A stretch of DNA of 64,000 nucleotides from Bradyrhizobium jicamae (GCF_018130695.1 NZ_JAFCJX010000012.1:1-64000); one strand, 5' to 3'; counted from the first letter of the stretch, positions 8,211-17,078 are shown. Numbers and translations: made by a program. Notes: a model not told the origin generated them from the sequence alone.

Positions 8211-8345
8211 CTATTTGCCGGGCACCACGATTGGTGGCGTCGCGCGGCTCTCGCCATGCGAGCCGCTCGCGATCAGCAGCGCTGCCGCAAGCAGGATCGC
8301 GAACGTCAGTCCCACGGTCACTAGTCCGACAGGTGTCTTGATCAT
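8211..8345 (-). CDS. 44-residue single-span membrane protein
   Basis: A short frame starting MIKTPVGLVTVGLTFAIL with one hydrophobic helix (about residues 6-27) and a short hydrophilic tail ending PPIVVPGK. The upstream TAGAG is a weak ribosome site. The gene lies between two other small minus-strand genes and has a sensible membrane-protein composition. It is too short for confident family assignment; the helix and the absence of any other gene in this gap support coding. Confidence 0.5.
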   Translation of the reverse strand: MIKTPVGLVTVGLTFAILLAAALLIASGSHGESRATPPIVVPGK

Positions 8346-8409
8346 CTCTACGCCGCGATGCCGCGCATCGCGCCTTGTCGCCCAAAGGTGCTAACCGAAA
8401 AGACCAAAA

Positions 8410-8586
8410 TTACATCGGGACCGGCATCGCCATGGAGGCTTTGACGGTAAACACTGTGACGGTGACGACGAGGCAAATCGACAGCGCGCCGAGCGCGAGC
8501 GATGCGGCGATCGCGTTGGTCAACCGGGACGACGCGACGGGGGCAGTAAGGCCCTGGAAGCCGGCGGAGCCGGGCAACCGTGTCAT
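8410..8586 (-). CDS. 58-residue single-span membrane protein
   Basis: The frame starts MTRLPGSAGFQGLTAPVA and holds one long hydrophobic segment (about residues 24-47, AIAASLALGALSICLVVTV). GAAGGA lies at an appropriate distance before the ATG at 8586. The cytoplasmic N-terminal part is Gly/Pro/Ser-rich. No family recognised. It could be a small accessory or stress membrane protein; no partner is evident except the neighbouring 44-residue membrane protein. Confidence 0.55.
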   Translation of the reverse strand: MTRLPGSAGFQGLTAPVASSRLTNAIAASLALGALSICLVVTVTVFTVKASMAMPVPM

Positions 8587-8752
8587 GGTCTAAATCCTTC
8601 AAGGCGCGAGCGAATCACCCGCGCGGTCGAGGGAAAAATTTGCAACCGGGATCGGCAATATTGCGGCGGCAATCGCCTGGAATGTGGCGAAAACAGGGCA
8701 AAATGAAATGTTTTGCCCGCTATTTGAGCGGTTTGCCCGTTGTCCCCGCTGT

Positions 8753-9406
8753 TCAGGCCCCGGCGACGACGCTCGGCGCGTCCTCGACTTCGCCGCCCGG
8801 CTGCCAGTCCATGGCGACAAATCCGGGGGTCTGCTCGACCCGTTTCAGCCAGGCCCGGATCGCCGGGAAGGTGGCGAGGTCGAAGTCGCAGCGGTCGGCG
8901 ACGTGGGTGTAGCCGTACAGGGCAATGTCGGCGACGGTGAGCTGGCCCGCGGCAAAGAAGGCGTGGTTCTTGAGGTGATTTTCCATCACCTGCAGCGCCG
9001 CGTAGCCGCGCTCCATCCAGTCCTCCAGGGCGTGGGTCTGCAGGTCGCGGCCGCCTTTGACCAGCGACAGCCAGAAATAGGCGGCGCCGAGATTGGGCTC
9101 CAGCGCGTGCTGCTCGAAGAACATCCACTGCAGCGCCTCGGCGCGCTCAATCCGCGACTCCGGCGCCAGCGGCGTGCCGACCGCGACGTACCACAGGATG
9201 GCGTTGGATTCGGCGAGGTAGCGGCCGTCGCCGACCTCGAGCAGCGGCACCTGGCCGCTCGGATTCTTGGCGAGGAAATCCGGGGTGCGGCTCTCGCCGC
9301 GCAGGATGTCGACCTCGATCGCTTCGTACGGCGTGTTGAGCACGGCCAGCGCCAGGCGGACCTTGTAGCTGTTGCCGGAGCGCTGCATCGAATAGAGCTT
9401 GTACAT
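8753..9406 (-). CDS. Glutathione S-transferase family protein
   Basis: A 217-residue two-domain GST. The N-terminal thioredoxin-like domain shows SGNSYKVRLAL (S10 or S13 as candidate GSH-activating residue), NPSGQVPLLEVGDGRYLAESNAI with the cis-Pro and the ESNAI glutathione gamma-glutamyl site, and the C-terminal helical domain has the LTVADIALYGYTHVAD N-capping box. It probably conjugates or reduces an electrophile in the cytoplasm. ATG 9406 is chosen over GTG 9421. A second GST lies at 25355-25945 but is divergent. Confidence 0.9.
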   Translation of the reverse strand: MYKLYSMQRSGNSYKVRLALAVLNTPYEAIEVDILRGESRTPDFLAKNPSGQVPLLEVGDGRYLAESNAILWYVAVGTPLAPESRIERAEALQWMFFEQHALEPNLGAAYFWLSLVKGGRDLQTHALEDWMERGYAALQVMENHLKNHAFFAAGQLTVADIALYGYTHVADRCDFDLATFPAIRAWLKRVEQTPGFVAMDWQPGGEVEDAPSVVAGA

Positions 9407-10044
9407 TGCGTCGGATTTCACTGCGTCGGTTTTGGTTGATCAGGAATATGGCGCGACATTTGCGCGCGCGGCCTGTCACACCGCAACGCGGATAAACAAT
9501 GATGCCGACGCGACTGCGTCGCAAGGGCTGCACGCTGGAAAAAGTCGAAACGTCTACCGCACTGCACGCGTGCAGAACGATTCTATCGGCACGTCAGAAC
9601 AACTCGGATCACGCTTGCGCGACTCGCTTTCGATTTAATGATTGAGACCATCGACGCCATCGGTTGTGTCGGCACGACGCAACGCGCTCAAGGCGCGTGT
9701 TCACGTTTGGCCGTCGGTCACTGCGGAGGTCGACGGGCGCGGCGTGAGGTCGCGTGCCGCCTGGCAAATTGTCCTCGGAGCAATTGCCGTTTTCACGCTG
9801 TGCCGCGGGCCTCTCCCGACGCTCGCGTCGCGCATGAAAGACCTTGCCGGATATGAGCCATTTCAGGCCGGAACTTGCGGAATGTTGCGCGGCTCGCGCG
9901 CGATGACGCGAAAGTTTGGCGCATTTCCGCCAAGCTTCTTGCGATGCAGCGTGGAGAGGCCTAGGGTGCCTCGATCCCATTCAAATCAGGTCGTGGATTT
10001 CTGTGTTCACGACACTTGCCAAAAGAACTTGCCAGGAGATGACG
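9407..10044. other. Gene-free stretch upstream of aatA
   Basis: About 640 bases with no convincing coding region: open frames here lack ribosome sites and family similarity. It must contain the promoters for the divergent GST and aminotransferase genes. It holds a perfect 14-base palindrome at 9562-9575 (CTGCACGCGTGCAG). Confidence 0.5.
9562..9575. promoter_or_regulatory. Perfect 14-bp palindrome, possible operator
   Basis: CTGCACGCGTGCAG is a perfect inverted repeat in the gene-free stretch, about 155 bases upstream of the GST start. Length and position fit a dimeric repressor site; no regulator is identified. Confidence 0.35.
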
Positions 10045-11247
10045 ATGCCCTTCCTGTCCGCTGCGCTCGACCGTGTGAAGCCGTCCGCGACCATCGCGGT
10101 CACGGACAAGGCACGTGCGCTCAAAGCCGCGGGCCGCAACGTCATCGGCCTCGGCTCCGGCGAGCCCGACTTCGACACGCCCGCCAACATCAAGCTCGCC
10201 GCGATCCATGCGATCGAGGCCGGCAAGACCAAGTACACCGCGGTCGACGGCATCCCGGAGCTGAAGGAAGCCATCATCGGCAAGTTCTCACGCGAGAACG
10301 GCCTGACCTACAAGCCGAACCAGATCATCGTCGGCACCGGCGGCAAGCAGGTGCTCTACAACGCGCTGATGGCGACCATCAATCCGGGCGACGAGGTGAT
10401 CATTCCCGCGCCTTACTGGGTCAGCTATCCCGAGATGGTGGCGCTGGCCGGCGGCGAACCGGTGCCGGTGGTGTGCCCGGCCTCGAGCGGCTTCAAGCTG
10501 CGCGCGGAAGATCTGGAGAAGGCGATCACGCCGAAGACCAAGTGGGTGATCCTGTGCTCGCCGTCGAACCCGACCGGCGCGGCCTATTCGAAGAGCGAGC
10601 TGAAGGCGATCACCGACGTGCTGGTCAAGCATCCGAACGTCTGGGTGATGACCGACGACATGTACGAGCACCTGGTCTATGACGACTTCGTGTTCACGAC
10701 ACCGGCGCAGATCGAGCCGTCGCTGTACGACCGCACGCTGACCGTGAACGGCGTCTCCAAGGCCTATTGCATGACCGGCTGGCGCATCGGCTATGCCGGC
10801 GGCCCGGCGCAGCTGATCAAGGCGATGGCGACGATCCAGTCGCAGTCGACCTCGAACCCCTCGTCGATCGCGCAGTGGGCGGCGGTGGAAGCACTGAACG
10901 GTCCGCAGGAGTTCATCCCCGCCAACAACAAGGTGTTCAAGGAGCGCCGCGATCTCGTGGTGTCGATGCTCAACCAGGCGAGCGGCATCGAGTGCCCGCG
11001 CCCCGAGGGCGCGTTCTATGTCTATCCGTCCTGCGCCGGCACCATCGGCAAGACCGCGCCGTCCGGCAAGGTGATCGAGAACGACGAGGTGTTCGTCACC
11101 GAGCTTCTCGAATCCGAAGGCGTTGCGGTGGTACAGGGCTCGGCGTTCGGCCTCGGTCCGGCATTCCGCATCTCCTACGCAACCAAGACCAGCGATCTCG
11201 AAGACGCCTGCAAGCGCATCCAGCGCTTCTGCGGCAATCTGCGTTAA
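10045..11247 (+). CDS. aatA: Aspartate aminotransferase (class I PLP-dependent)
   Basis: A 400-residue pyridoxal-phosphate aminotransferase that interconverts aspartate/2-oxoglutarate and oxaloacetate/glutamate, and in this subgroup may also act on prephenate or aromatic substrates. Visible motifs: GSGEPDFDTP near residue 33, VGTGGKQVLYNAL (PLP phosphate contact), SPSNPTGAAY (Asn and Pro near PLP), MTDDMYEHL (Asp contacting the pyridine nitrogen) and VNGVSKAYCMTGWRIGY with the Schiff-base lysine, plus FRISYA with the substrate-binding Arg. AGGAG precedes ATG 10045. The gene is monocistronic, with a hairpin at 11277 downstream. Confidence 0.92.
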   Translation: MPFLSAALDRVKPSATIAVTDKARALKAAGRNVIGLGSGEPDFDTPANIKLAAIHAIEAGKTKYTAVDGIPELKEAIIGKFSRENGLTYKPNQIIVGTGGKQVLYNALMATINPGDEVIIPAPYWVSYPEMVALAGGEPVPVVCPASSGFKLRAEDLEKAITPKTKWVILCSPSNPTGAAYSKSELKAITDVLVKHPNVWVMTDDMYEHLVYDDFVFTTPAQIEPSLYDRTLTVNGVSKAYCMTGWRIGYAGGPAQLIKAMATIQSQSTSNPSSIAQWAAVEALNGPQEFIPANNKVFKERRDLVVSMLNQASGIECPRPEGAFYVYPSCAGTIGKTAPSGKVIENDEVFVTELLESEGVAVVQGSAFGLGPAFRISYATKTSDLEDACKRIQRFCGNLR

Positions 11248-11276
11248 GAACGCTTCCAATCGTCTTGCACGATGTC

Positions 11277-11310
11277 TCCGCCTCGCACCTCGTGCGGGGC
11301 GGAATTGTTT
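11277..11310 (+). terminator. Probable terminator of aatA
   Basis: TCCGCC-TC-GCAC-CTC-GTGC-GG-GGCGGA stem-loop followed by ATTGTTT, 30 bases after the aatA stop. Confidence 0.65.
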
Positions 11311-11481
11311 CGCGATGTACAAACGCGTCACAAAAAGGGCGTGTCAAGTCACATCCCGATCAGGTCGTGCGTGTCACACGCGGGAAGTTTTCACGGCTTC
11401 TTGACGAGCCGCCATGTTTTGGACACGGCGCTTCCATTCTGTCCGCCGCGCAATTCCAGTTCAACTTGCGGAGACAGATCA

Positions 11482-12000
11482 ATGCGACTTACGACACTCA
11501 CCCTCGCCACGCTCGCGCTGCTGGCGCCGATCGCCACTGCCAACGCGATGCCGCCGGTTCGCGCCGGCGTCCTGCAGTGCCAGGGCGGACAGAATGTCGG
11601 CTTCGTCGTCGGCTCGGTCACCCAGCTTGAATGCGTGTTCCAGAGCGAAGGCCGCCGGCCCGAGCCCTATATCGCGACCGTGCGCCGCGTCGGCCTCGAT
11701 CTCGGCGTGACCGCGCAGACCCAGCTCGCCTGGGCCGTCAATGCGCCGAACACGCGCTTCGGCCGCGGCGAACTCGCCGGCAGCTATGGCGGCGTCGGCG
11801 CCAACGCCTCCGTCGGCATCGGCGGCGGCGGCAACTTCCTGGTCGGCGGTCCGCAGAATGCCTATGCGCTGCAGCCGCTCAGCGTCCAGGGCCAGACCGG
11901 CCTCAACGTCGCCGCCGGCGTCGCCGCGCTCGACCTCGAGCCGGTGCGCATCGGCGGCCCGCGCCGTCACTACCACCACCACCGCCGTCATCATCACTAA
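11482..12000 (+). CDS. DUF992 secreted protein with His-rich tail
   Basis: A 172-residue exported protein of the DUF992 family. The signal peptide (MRLTTLTLATLALLAPIATANA) is cleaved before MPPVRAGVLQCQGG. The core has two conserved cysteines (LQCQGG and LECVF), YIATVRRVGLDLGVT, a Gly-rich central section and QPLSVQGQTGLNVAAG. The C-terminus ends in YHHHRRHHH, a possible metal-binding tail absent from the paralogue at 13243-13719. GGAGA precedes the ATG. Presumed periplasmic; function unknown in the family. Confidence 0.85.
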   Translation: MRLTTLTLATLALLAPIATANAMPPVRAGVLQCQGGQNVGFVVGSVTQLECVFQSEGRRPEPYIATVRRVGLDLGVTAQTQLAWAVNAPNTRFGRGELAGSYGGVGANASVGIGGGGNFLVGGPQNAYALQPLSVQGQTGLNVAAGVAALDLEPVRIGGPRRHYHHHRRHHH

Positions 12001-12032
12001 GCGTTTCGAACGAACGCGTGATGCGTGAATTG

Positions 12033-12062
12033 AAGAGGCCCGCGCAAGCGGGCCTCTTTCTA
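12033..12062. terminator. Bidirectional terminator between convergent genes
   Basis: AAGAGGCCCGC-GCAA-GCGGGCCTCTT followed by TCTATTT; it ends at the stop of the minus-strand binding protein gene and can serve both converging genes. Confidence 0.8.
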
Positions 12063-13067
12063 TTTGATGATCTCGTCGGCACTCGCGAGCAGCGACGGCG
12101 ACAGGTCCAGTCCAATGGCCCGCGCGGTCTGCGAATTGATCACGAGCAGATAGCGCCATGCGGTCTGTACCGGCAGCTCGGCCGGCGTCTCGCCTTTCAG
12201 GATGCGATCGACGCAAAACGCGGCCGGACGATACTGGTCGAGGCCGTCGGCGCCGTAGGACGCAAGCCCGCCGCGCTCCGGATCGTCGCGGAAGGCGGAG
12301 ACAACAGGCAGCCGGTGCGCAACCGCGGCTTCGACGATCAGGCCGCGATGCTGCGCCATGATCGCCGCCGGAAGCGCGATCGCGCCAAGGCTGGCGGGAC
12401 GGCCGACATTGTCGAAGAATTGCTTGATATCTGCCTCATTGCGCATGGCCGTCGCCACGACCTGAACGCCGCTGGATGAAGCGGCCTTCTCGATGGCAGC
12501 GATGAAGCGCTGGCTCACCGGCACGGCTGGATCGTGCAGCACCGCGACGCGCGTGATGCCGGGCTTGATCTGCTTGAGCAGGTCCAGCCACTTCGCGGCC
12601 ATCGACGGATCGAACATCATCACGCCGGTCGTGTTGCCGCCGGGCTGGTAGAGATCGGCGACCAGGCCGTAGCCGACGGGATCGATTGCCTCGGCAAAGA
12701 CGATCGGAATCGTCTTGGTCGCGCGCTGCAGCGCCAGCGCCATGTCGGAATCGCTTGCCACGATGACGTCGGGATTGGCGGCGACGAGATCCGCCGCGTG
12801 ACGATCGGCGAGCTTGCGATCGCCGCCGCTCCAGCGCGTGTCGATCAGGAGATTGTCACCCTCGTTCCAACCCGCCATCGTCAGCGCAAGGCGGAACGCG
12901 ACCAGGCGGAGCTGGCCGAACATGCTGCGCTCGGGCAGATGCAGGAGCATGCCGAGGCGCCGCACGCGGCCGGGCGTTTCGGCCATCGCCGGCGAGGACA
13001 ACAGCGCCAGCGAGGGCAACAGCACAAGCGTGCTGCAGAGGCCGGCGATGACATCGCGTCGCTTCAA
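12060..13067 (-). CDS. ABC transporter substrate-binding protein (PF04392 type)
   Basis: A 335-residue periplasmic binding protein starting with MKRRDVIAGL and a signal peptide ending SSPAMA. The sequence (RRLGMLLHLPE, DTRWSGGDRKLADRHAADL, NPDVIVASDSDMALALQ, IPIVFAEAIDPVGYGLV, TGVMMFDPSMAAKWLDLLKQI) is typical of the PF04392 substrate-binding family related to tryptophan/tyrosine-type importers, which is strongly expanded in bradyrhizobia. There is no adjacent permease or ATPase, so it is an orphan and its ligand is unknown. It sits between two DUF992 genes. Confidence 0.85.
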   Translation of the reverse strand: MKRRDVIAGLCSTLVLLPSLALLSSPAMAETPGRVRRLGMLLHLPERSMFGQLRLVAFRLALTMAGWNEGDNLLIDTRWSGGDRKLADRHAADLVAANPDVIVASDSDMALALQRATKTIPIVFAEAIDPVGYGLVADLYQPGGNTTGVMMFDPSMAAKWLDLLKQIKPGITRVAVLHDPAVPVSQRFIAAIEKAASSSGVQVVATAMRNEADIKQFFDNVGRPASLGAIALPAAIMAQHRGLIVEAAVAHRLPVVSAFRDDPERGGLASYGADGLDQYRPAAFCVDRILKGETPAELPVQTAWRYLLVINSQTARAIGLDLSPSLLASADEIIK

Positions 13068-13242
13068 CGGCGGCGGCTCCTTACATATCCAGCAAAGTTA
13101 TAGCAGGCCGGCCACATCGTGTAACAATTTGAGCGTGAACACCGGCGATCTGGCACGGCGGCGGATGTTGTGGCATAGGAGGCCGGGCGCCGGTCCGGCG
13201 CTGCGCTTTGCTCGCATCACATCCCTCAGCCGGAGACTTTCC

Positions 13243-13719
13243 ATGCATCGCTTCGTCCTCCTTGCCGGTGCCGCCATCGCCACGCTGGCGGCCGCCGTCG
13301 CCCATGCGCAGCAGCCGGCGCGCGTGCAGGTCGGCATCCTGGAATGCCGCGGCGGCGCCAGCATCGGCTTCATCGTCGGCTCCGTGACCAATCTCGGCTG
13401 CGTGCTGCGCGTCGACGGCATGCCGGAGGACCGCTACATCGCCACCATCCGCAAGGTCGGTGTCGATCTCGGCATCACCCAGGAATCCGCGCTGGCCTGG
13501 GGTGTCTACGCGCCGGTGGCGCGGCTCGGGCCGGGCAATCTCGCCGGCAATTATGTCGGCGCGCAGGGCAGCGCCACGCTCGGCGTCGGCGTCGGCGGCA
13601 ACGTGCTGGTCGGCGGCTCCGACAACACGATCGCGCTGCAGCCGCTCAGCGTGCAGGGCCAGGTCGGCGTCAACATCGCCGCCGGCCTCGAAAGCCTGGA
13701 GCTGCGCCCCGGGCGTTAA
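13243..13719 (+). CDS. DUF992 secreted protein, second copy
   Basis: A 158-residue paralogue of the protein at 11482-12000: signal peptide to VAHAQ, then VQVGILECRGGASIGFIVGS, LGCVLRVDG, YIATIRKVGVDLGIT, LAGNYVGAQGS and QPLSVQGQVGVNIAAGLESL. It lacks the His-rich C-terminal tail. Conserved cysteines are retained. The start is the ATG 13243 after a CGGAGA ribosome site. Presumed periplasmic, function unknown. Confidence 0.85.
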   Translation: MHRFVLLAGAAIATLAAAVAHAQQPARVQVGILECRGGASIGFIVGSVTNLGCVLRVDGMPEDRYIATIRKVGVDLGITQESALAWGVYAPVARLGPGNLAGNYVGAQGSATLGVGVGGNVLVGGSDNTIALQPLSVQGQVGVNIAAGLESLELRPGR

Positions 13720-13900
13720 CGTTTTTCAAATCGGCGTGCGCTGCCACCTTCACCTCTTCGCGGAACCGGAGAGGTGAAGGTCACGATGCCTCACATCGCA
13801 CCGCAGCGACGTTTTCCATCTTGCCAAATCCTCCGGACGAGCGGAGCATCAGAAGTCGCCGACCCAATCACGGGCCGAGCTCCAAAGCGAGGAGGCGGCA

Positions 13901-15949
13901 ATGGGACAAGACGTCAGAAGTCCCCGAGGTCCACGGTGCATCGCGCTGGTGGGCCCTTTCCAAAGCGGTAAGACCACACTTCTGGAAGCGATCCTGGCGC
14001 GGACGGGCGCCATCAAGAGTGCCGGCAGTGTCGATGCCGGAACTTCCGTCGGCGATGCCAGCCCCGAGGCACGCCACCACAAGATGGGCGTCGGGCTGAC
14101 GGCCGCGACCACCACCTTCATGGGGGATAGCTACACTTTCATCGATTGTCCCGGTTCGGTCGAGTTCGCGCACGACATGCGCGCCGCGCTACCTGCGGTG
14201 GACGCCGCGGTCGTGGTCTGCGAGGCCGACGAGAAGAAGCTGCCGCAGCTGCAGATCATCCTGCGCGAGCTCGAGGATCTCGGCATTCCGCGTTTCCTGT
14301 TCCTGAACAAGATCGATCGCGCCAACAAGCGCATCCGCGAGACGCTGGCGACGTTGCAGCCGGCGTCGCGCGTGCCGCTGGTGCTGCGCCAGATCCCGAT
14401 CTGGAACGGCGAGCTGATCGAAGGCTTCGTCGATCTCGCGCTGGAGCGCGCCTTCGTCTATCGCGAGCACAAGCCGTCGGAGGTGATCGACCTCGAAGGC
14501 GGCAATCTCGACCGCGAGAAGGAAGCACGCTTCTCGATGCTGGAGAAGCTCGCCGACCATGACGACGCGCTGATGGAGCAACTGCTGGAAGACATCCAGC
14601 CGCCGCGCGATGCCGTGTTCGACGATCTCGCGCGTGAGCTGCGCGAAGGCCTGATCTGCCCGGTGCTGCTCGGTGCAGCGACCAGAGAGAACGGCGTGTT
14701 GCGGCTGATGAAGGCGCTGCGCCACGAGGCGCCCGGCGTGGCCGAGACCGCCAAACGTCTCGGCGTGCCCGAGAGCAAGGACGCGCTCGCCTACGTCTTC
14801 AAGACGATGCATCTGCAGCATGGCGGCAAGCTGTCGCTGGCGCGCCTGCTCGCCGGTCGTCTCGACGACGGCGCCACGTTGCAGTCGGCAGGCGGTGAGA
14901 GCGGACGCGTGTCCGGCATCCTCGCCGTCAGCGGTACGCATGACAGCAAGCGGCCGTCGGCGGAGGCCGGCGACAGCGTTGCGCTCGGCAAGCTCGACGC
15001 GATCAAGACCGGCGATACCGTCGGCAGCGGCAAGGCCGCGCCGGCCTCGCTCTTGAAGGTCGAGCCGGCACCGGGCGTGCTGTCGATCTCGGTCGCGGCC
15101 ACCGACCGCAAGGACGACGTCAAGCTCGGCCAGGCGCTGCTGCGGCTGAACGAGGAGGATCCGTCGCTGACGATGGTGCAGAATCCCCAGACCCACGACA
15201 CCGTGCTGTGGGGGCAGGGCGAGATGCATCTGCGCGTGGCGCAGGAGCGGCTCAAGGACCGCTACGGCGTCAACGTCAAATCGCATGCGCCGGCGATCGG
15301 CTATCAGGAGAGCATCCGCAAGTCGATCACCCAGCGCGGCCGGCACAAGAAGCAGTCCGGCGGCCACGGCCAGTTCGGCGACGTCGTGCTGGAGATCAAG
15401 CCGGTGCCGCGCGGCACGGGCTTCGAATTCCACGAGAAGGTGGTCGGCGGCGCCGTGCCCCGCAACTATATCGGCGCGGTCGAGGAAGGCGTGGTCGATG
15501 GCCTGCTGCGCGGGCCGCTTGGCTTCCCAGTGATCGACGTCCACGTCACGCTGACCGACGGCTCCTACCACAGCGTCGACTCCTCCGATCTCGCCTTCCG
15601 CACGGCGGCGCGGATCGGGATGAGCGAGGCGCTGCCGCAGTGCCAGCCAGTGCTGCTGGAGCCGATCCATCAGGTCGAGATCGTCTGTCCGACGGAGGCG
15701 ACCGCCAAGATCAACGCGATCCTGTCGGCGCGGCGCGGCCAGATCCTCGGCTTCGACACCCGCGAGGGCTGGAGCGGATGGGACTGCGTCCGTGCCACCA
15801 TGCCGGAAGCGGAGATCGGCGACCTGATCGTGGAATTGCGCTCGGCCACCGCCGGCGCCGGCAGCTTCACCCGCCAGTTCGACCGCATGGCCGAAGTGAC
15901 GGGCCGCGCCGCCGACCAGATCATCGCCGCCCATCGCGACGCGGCGTGA
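13901..15949 (+). CDS. Elongation factor G-like translational GTPase
   Basis: A 682-residue paralogue of EF-G with the full domain plan: G domain (residues 1 to about 255), domain II, domain III (EDPSLTMVQNPQTHDTVLWGQGEMHLR), domain IV (KKQSGGHGQFGDVVLEI, GFPVIDVHVTLTDGSYHSVDSS) and domain V (PVLLEPIHQVEIVCP, RRGQILGF). The G1 loop is GPFQSGKTT (residues 18-26). G3 is DCPGS (82-86), so the catalytic His of canonical DxPGH is Ser86, and the RGIT switch motif is replaced by GVGLT. G4 NKID is intact. It is therefore an alternative factor, perhaps for ribosome recycling or stress, rather than the main EF-G. GAGGAGG precedes ATG 13901. Confidence 0.88.
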   Translation: MGQDVRSPRGPRCIALVGPFQSGKTTLLEAILARTGAIKSAGSVDAGTSVGDASPEARHHKMGVGLTAATTTFMGDSYTFIDCPGSVEFAHDMRAALPAVDAAVVVCEADEKKLPQLQIILRELEDLGIPRFLFLNKIDRANKRIRETLATLQPASRVPLVLRQIPIWNGELIEGFVDLALERAFVYREHKPSEVIDLEGGNLDREKEARFSMLEKLADHDDALMEQLLEDIQPPRDAVFDDLARELREGLICPVLLGAATRENGVLRLMKALRHEAPGVAETAKRLGVPESKDALAYVFKTMHLQHGGKLSLARLLAGRLDDGATLQSAGGESGRVSGILAVSGTHDSKRPSAEAGDSVALGKLDAIKTGDTVGSGKAAPASLLKVEPAPGVLSISVAATDRKDDVKLGQALLRLNEEDPSLTMVQNPQTHDTVLWGQGEMHLRVAQERLKDRYGVNVKSHAPAIGYQESIRKSITQRGRHKKQSGGHGQFGDVVLEIKPVPRGTGFEFHEKVVGGAVPRNYIGAVEEGVVDGLLRGPLGFPVIDVHVTLTDGSYHSVDSSDLAFRTAARIGMSEALPQCQPVLLEPIHQVEIVCPTEATAKINAILSARRGQILGFDTREGWSGWDCVRATMPEAEIGDLIVELRSATAGAGSFTRQFDRMAEVTGRAADQIIAAHRDAA

Positions 15950-15967
15950 AGAAGGCACGCCCTTTCA

Positions 15968-16185
15968 CCTCTCCCCGCACTTCAGCGGGGAGAGGTCGAA
16001 ATTCGCGGCGGCGAATTTCGGGTGAGGGGTCGTGCACGATCGTACCATACGGATAGTCTGACCGACGCCTCCAGCGACCGGCTGGCGAATTTCGAATTCG
16101 CGGCCGCAGCGCGCCATGCCCCTCACCCGCCGCCTGCGCCAACGCTCCGGCGTCGACCTCTCCCCGCAAAAGCGCGGGGAGAGGT
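15968..16185. repeat. Inverted pair of family A repeats
   Basis: One unit at 15968-16030 (CCTCTCCCCGC...GCGGGGAGAGG...GGGTGAGGGG) and one in reverse orientation at 16119-16185 (CCCCTCACCCG...CCTCTCCCCGC...GCGGGGAGAGG). A short AATTCGC/GCGAATT hairpin sits inside the first. They fill the gap between the EF-G-like gene and aroE. Confidence 0.8.
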
Positions 16186-16235
16186 GAAGAAGCGGAAGGA
16201 TTGACTCCAGCGGCCGCTTGGCCGATGTCACGGCC

Positions 16236-17078
16236 ATGACTTCGCCGCACAAAACCCGCGCCGCCTGCCTGATCGGATGGCCGGCCGCGCATTCCCGCTC
16301 GCCGATCATCCATCGCTACTGGCTGCGCACGCTCGGCATCGAGGGCGGCTATGTGATCGAGGCGGTGCCGCCCGACGAGTTCAAGGATTTCATCTTCCGC
16401 CTGTCGCTGCGTGGCTTCGTCGGGGCCAACGTCACTATCCCGCACAAGGAGCAGGCGCTGGCACTGTCGCAGCCGGACGCGCGCGCCCGCGCGGTCGGCG
16501 CCGCCAACACGCTGTGGTTCGAGGACGGTGAGTTGCGCTCCACCAATACCGATGTCGAGGGCTTCATCAACAATCTCGATGCCTGCGCGCCTGGCTGGGA
16601 CCAGGCATCGGACGCACTGGTGCTCGGCGCCGGCGGCTCGGCGCGCGCGGTGGTGTTCGGCCTGCGCGAGCGCGGCATCGCGCGCATCCATCTCGTCAAC
16701 CGCACCATCGATCGCGCGCGGGCGCTCGCGGGCGAATTCGGCGCGAGCGTGTTGCCCGCGACCTGGGATGCGGTGCCTGCGCTGCTGCCGCGCGCGGGAC
16801 TGCTCGTCAACACCACCTCGCTCGGCATGCACGGCCAGCTGCCGCTCGAGGTCGATGTCGGCGCGCTGCCGCAAGGTGCCGTGGTGACCGATCTCGTCTA
16901 CGTGCCGCTGGTGACGCCGCTGCTCGCGGCTGCGCAGGCGCGCGGCTTAAAGACCGCGGATGGGCTCGGCATGCTCCTGCACCAGGCGGTGCGCGGCTTC
17001 CAGTTGTGGTTCGGCGAACGGCCGCATGTCACGGCGGAATTGCGCGCGCTCGTCGAGGCTGATCTCACAAAGACTTGA
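16236..17078 (+). CDS. aroE: Shikimate dehydrogenase
   Basis: A 280-residue NADP-dependent shikimate 5-dehydrogenase, catalysing reduction of 3-dehydroshikimate in aromatic amino acid biosynthesis. Substrate-site motifs: HSRSPIIH (residues 19-26), NVTIPHKE with catalytic K71, and NTDVEGF with the paired Asp. The cofactor site shows VLGAGGSARAVVFGL and the basic NRTIDRA loop, followed by NTTSLGM and TADGLGMLLHQA. ATG 16236 is preferred to an upstream TTG. No other aro gene is adjacent, so this may be a second, AroE/YdiB-like copy. Confidence 0.9.
   Translation: MTSPHKTRAACLIGWPAAHSRSPIIHRYWLRTLGIEGGYVIEAVPPDEFKDFIFRLSLRGFVGANVTIPHKEQALALSQPDARARAVGAANTLWFEDGELRSTNTDVEGFINNLDACAPGWDQASDALVLGAGGSARAVVFGLRERGIARIHLVNRTIDRARALAGEFGASVLPATWDAVPALLPRAGLLVNTTSLGMHGQLPLEVDVGALPQGAVVTDLVYVPLVTPLLAAAQARGLKTADGLGMLLHQAVRGFQLWFGERPHVTAELRALVEADLTKT

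Noticed and set aside
9642..10682. A 346-codon plus-strand frame
   Set aside because: It overlaps aatA in another frame, and the part upstream of aatA shows no family motif or good ribosome site.
15968..16185. Repeated GC-rich units considered as a CRISPR array
   Set aside because: Only two units, in opposite orientation, with palindromic sequence and no regular spacers; no cas genes.
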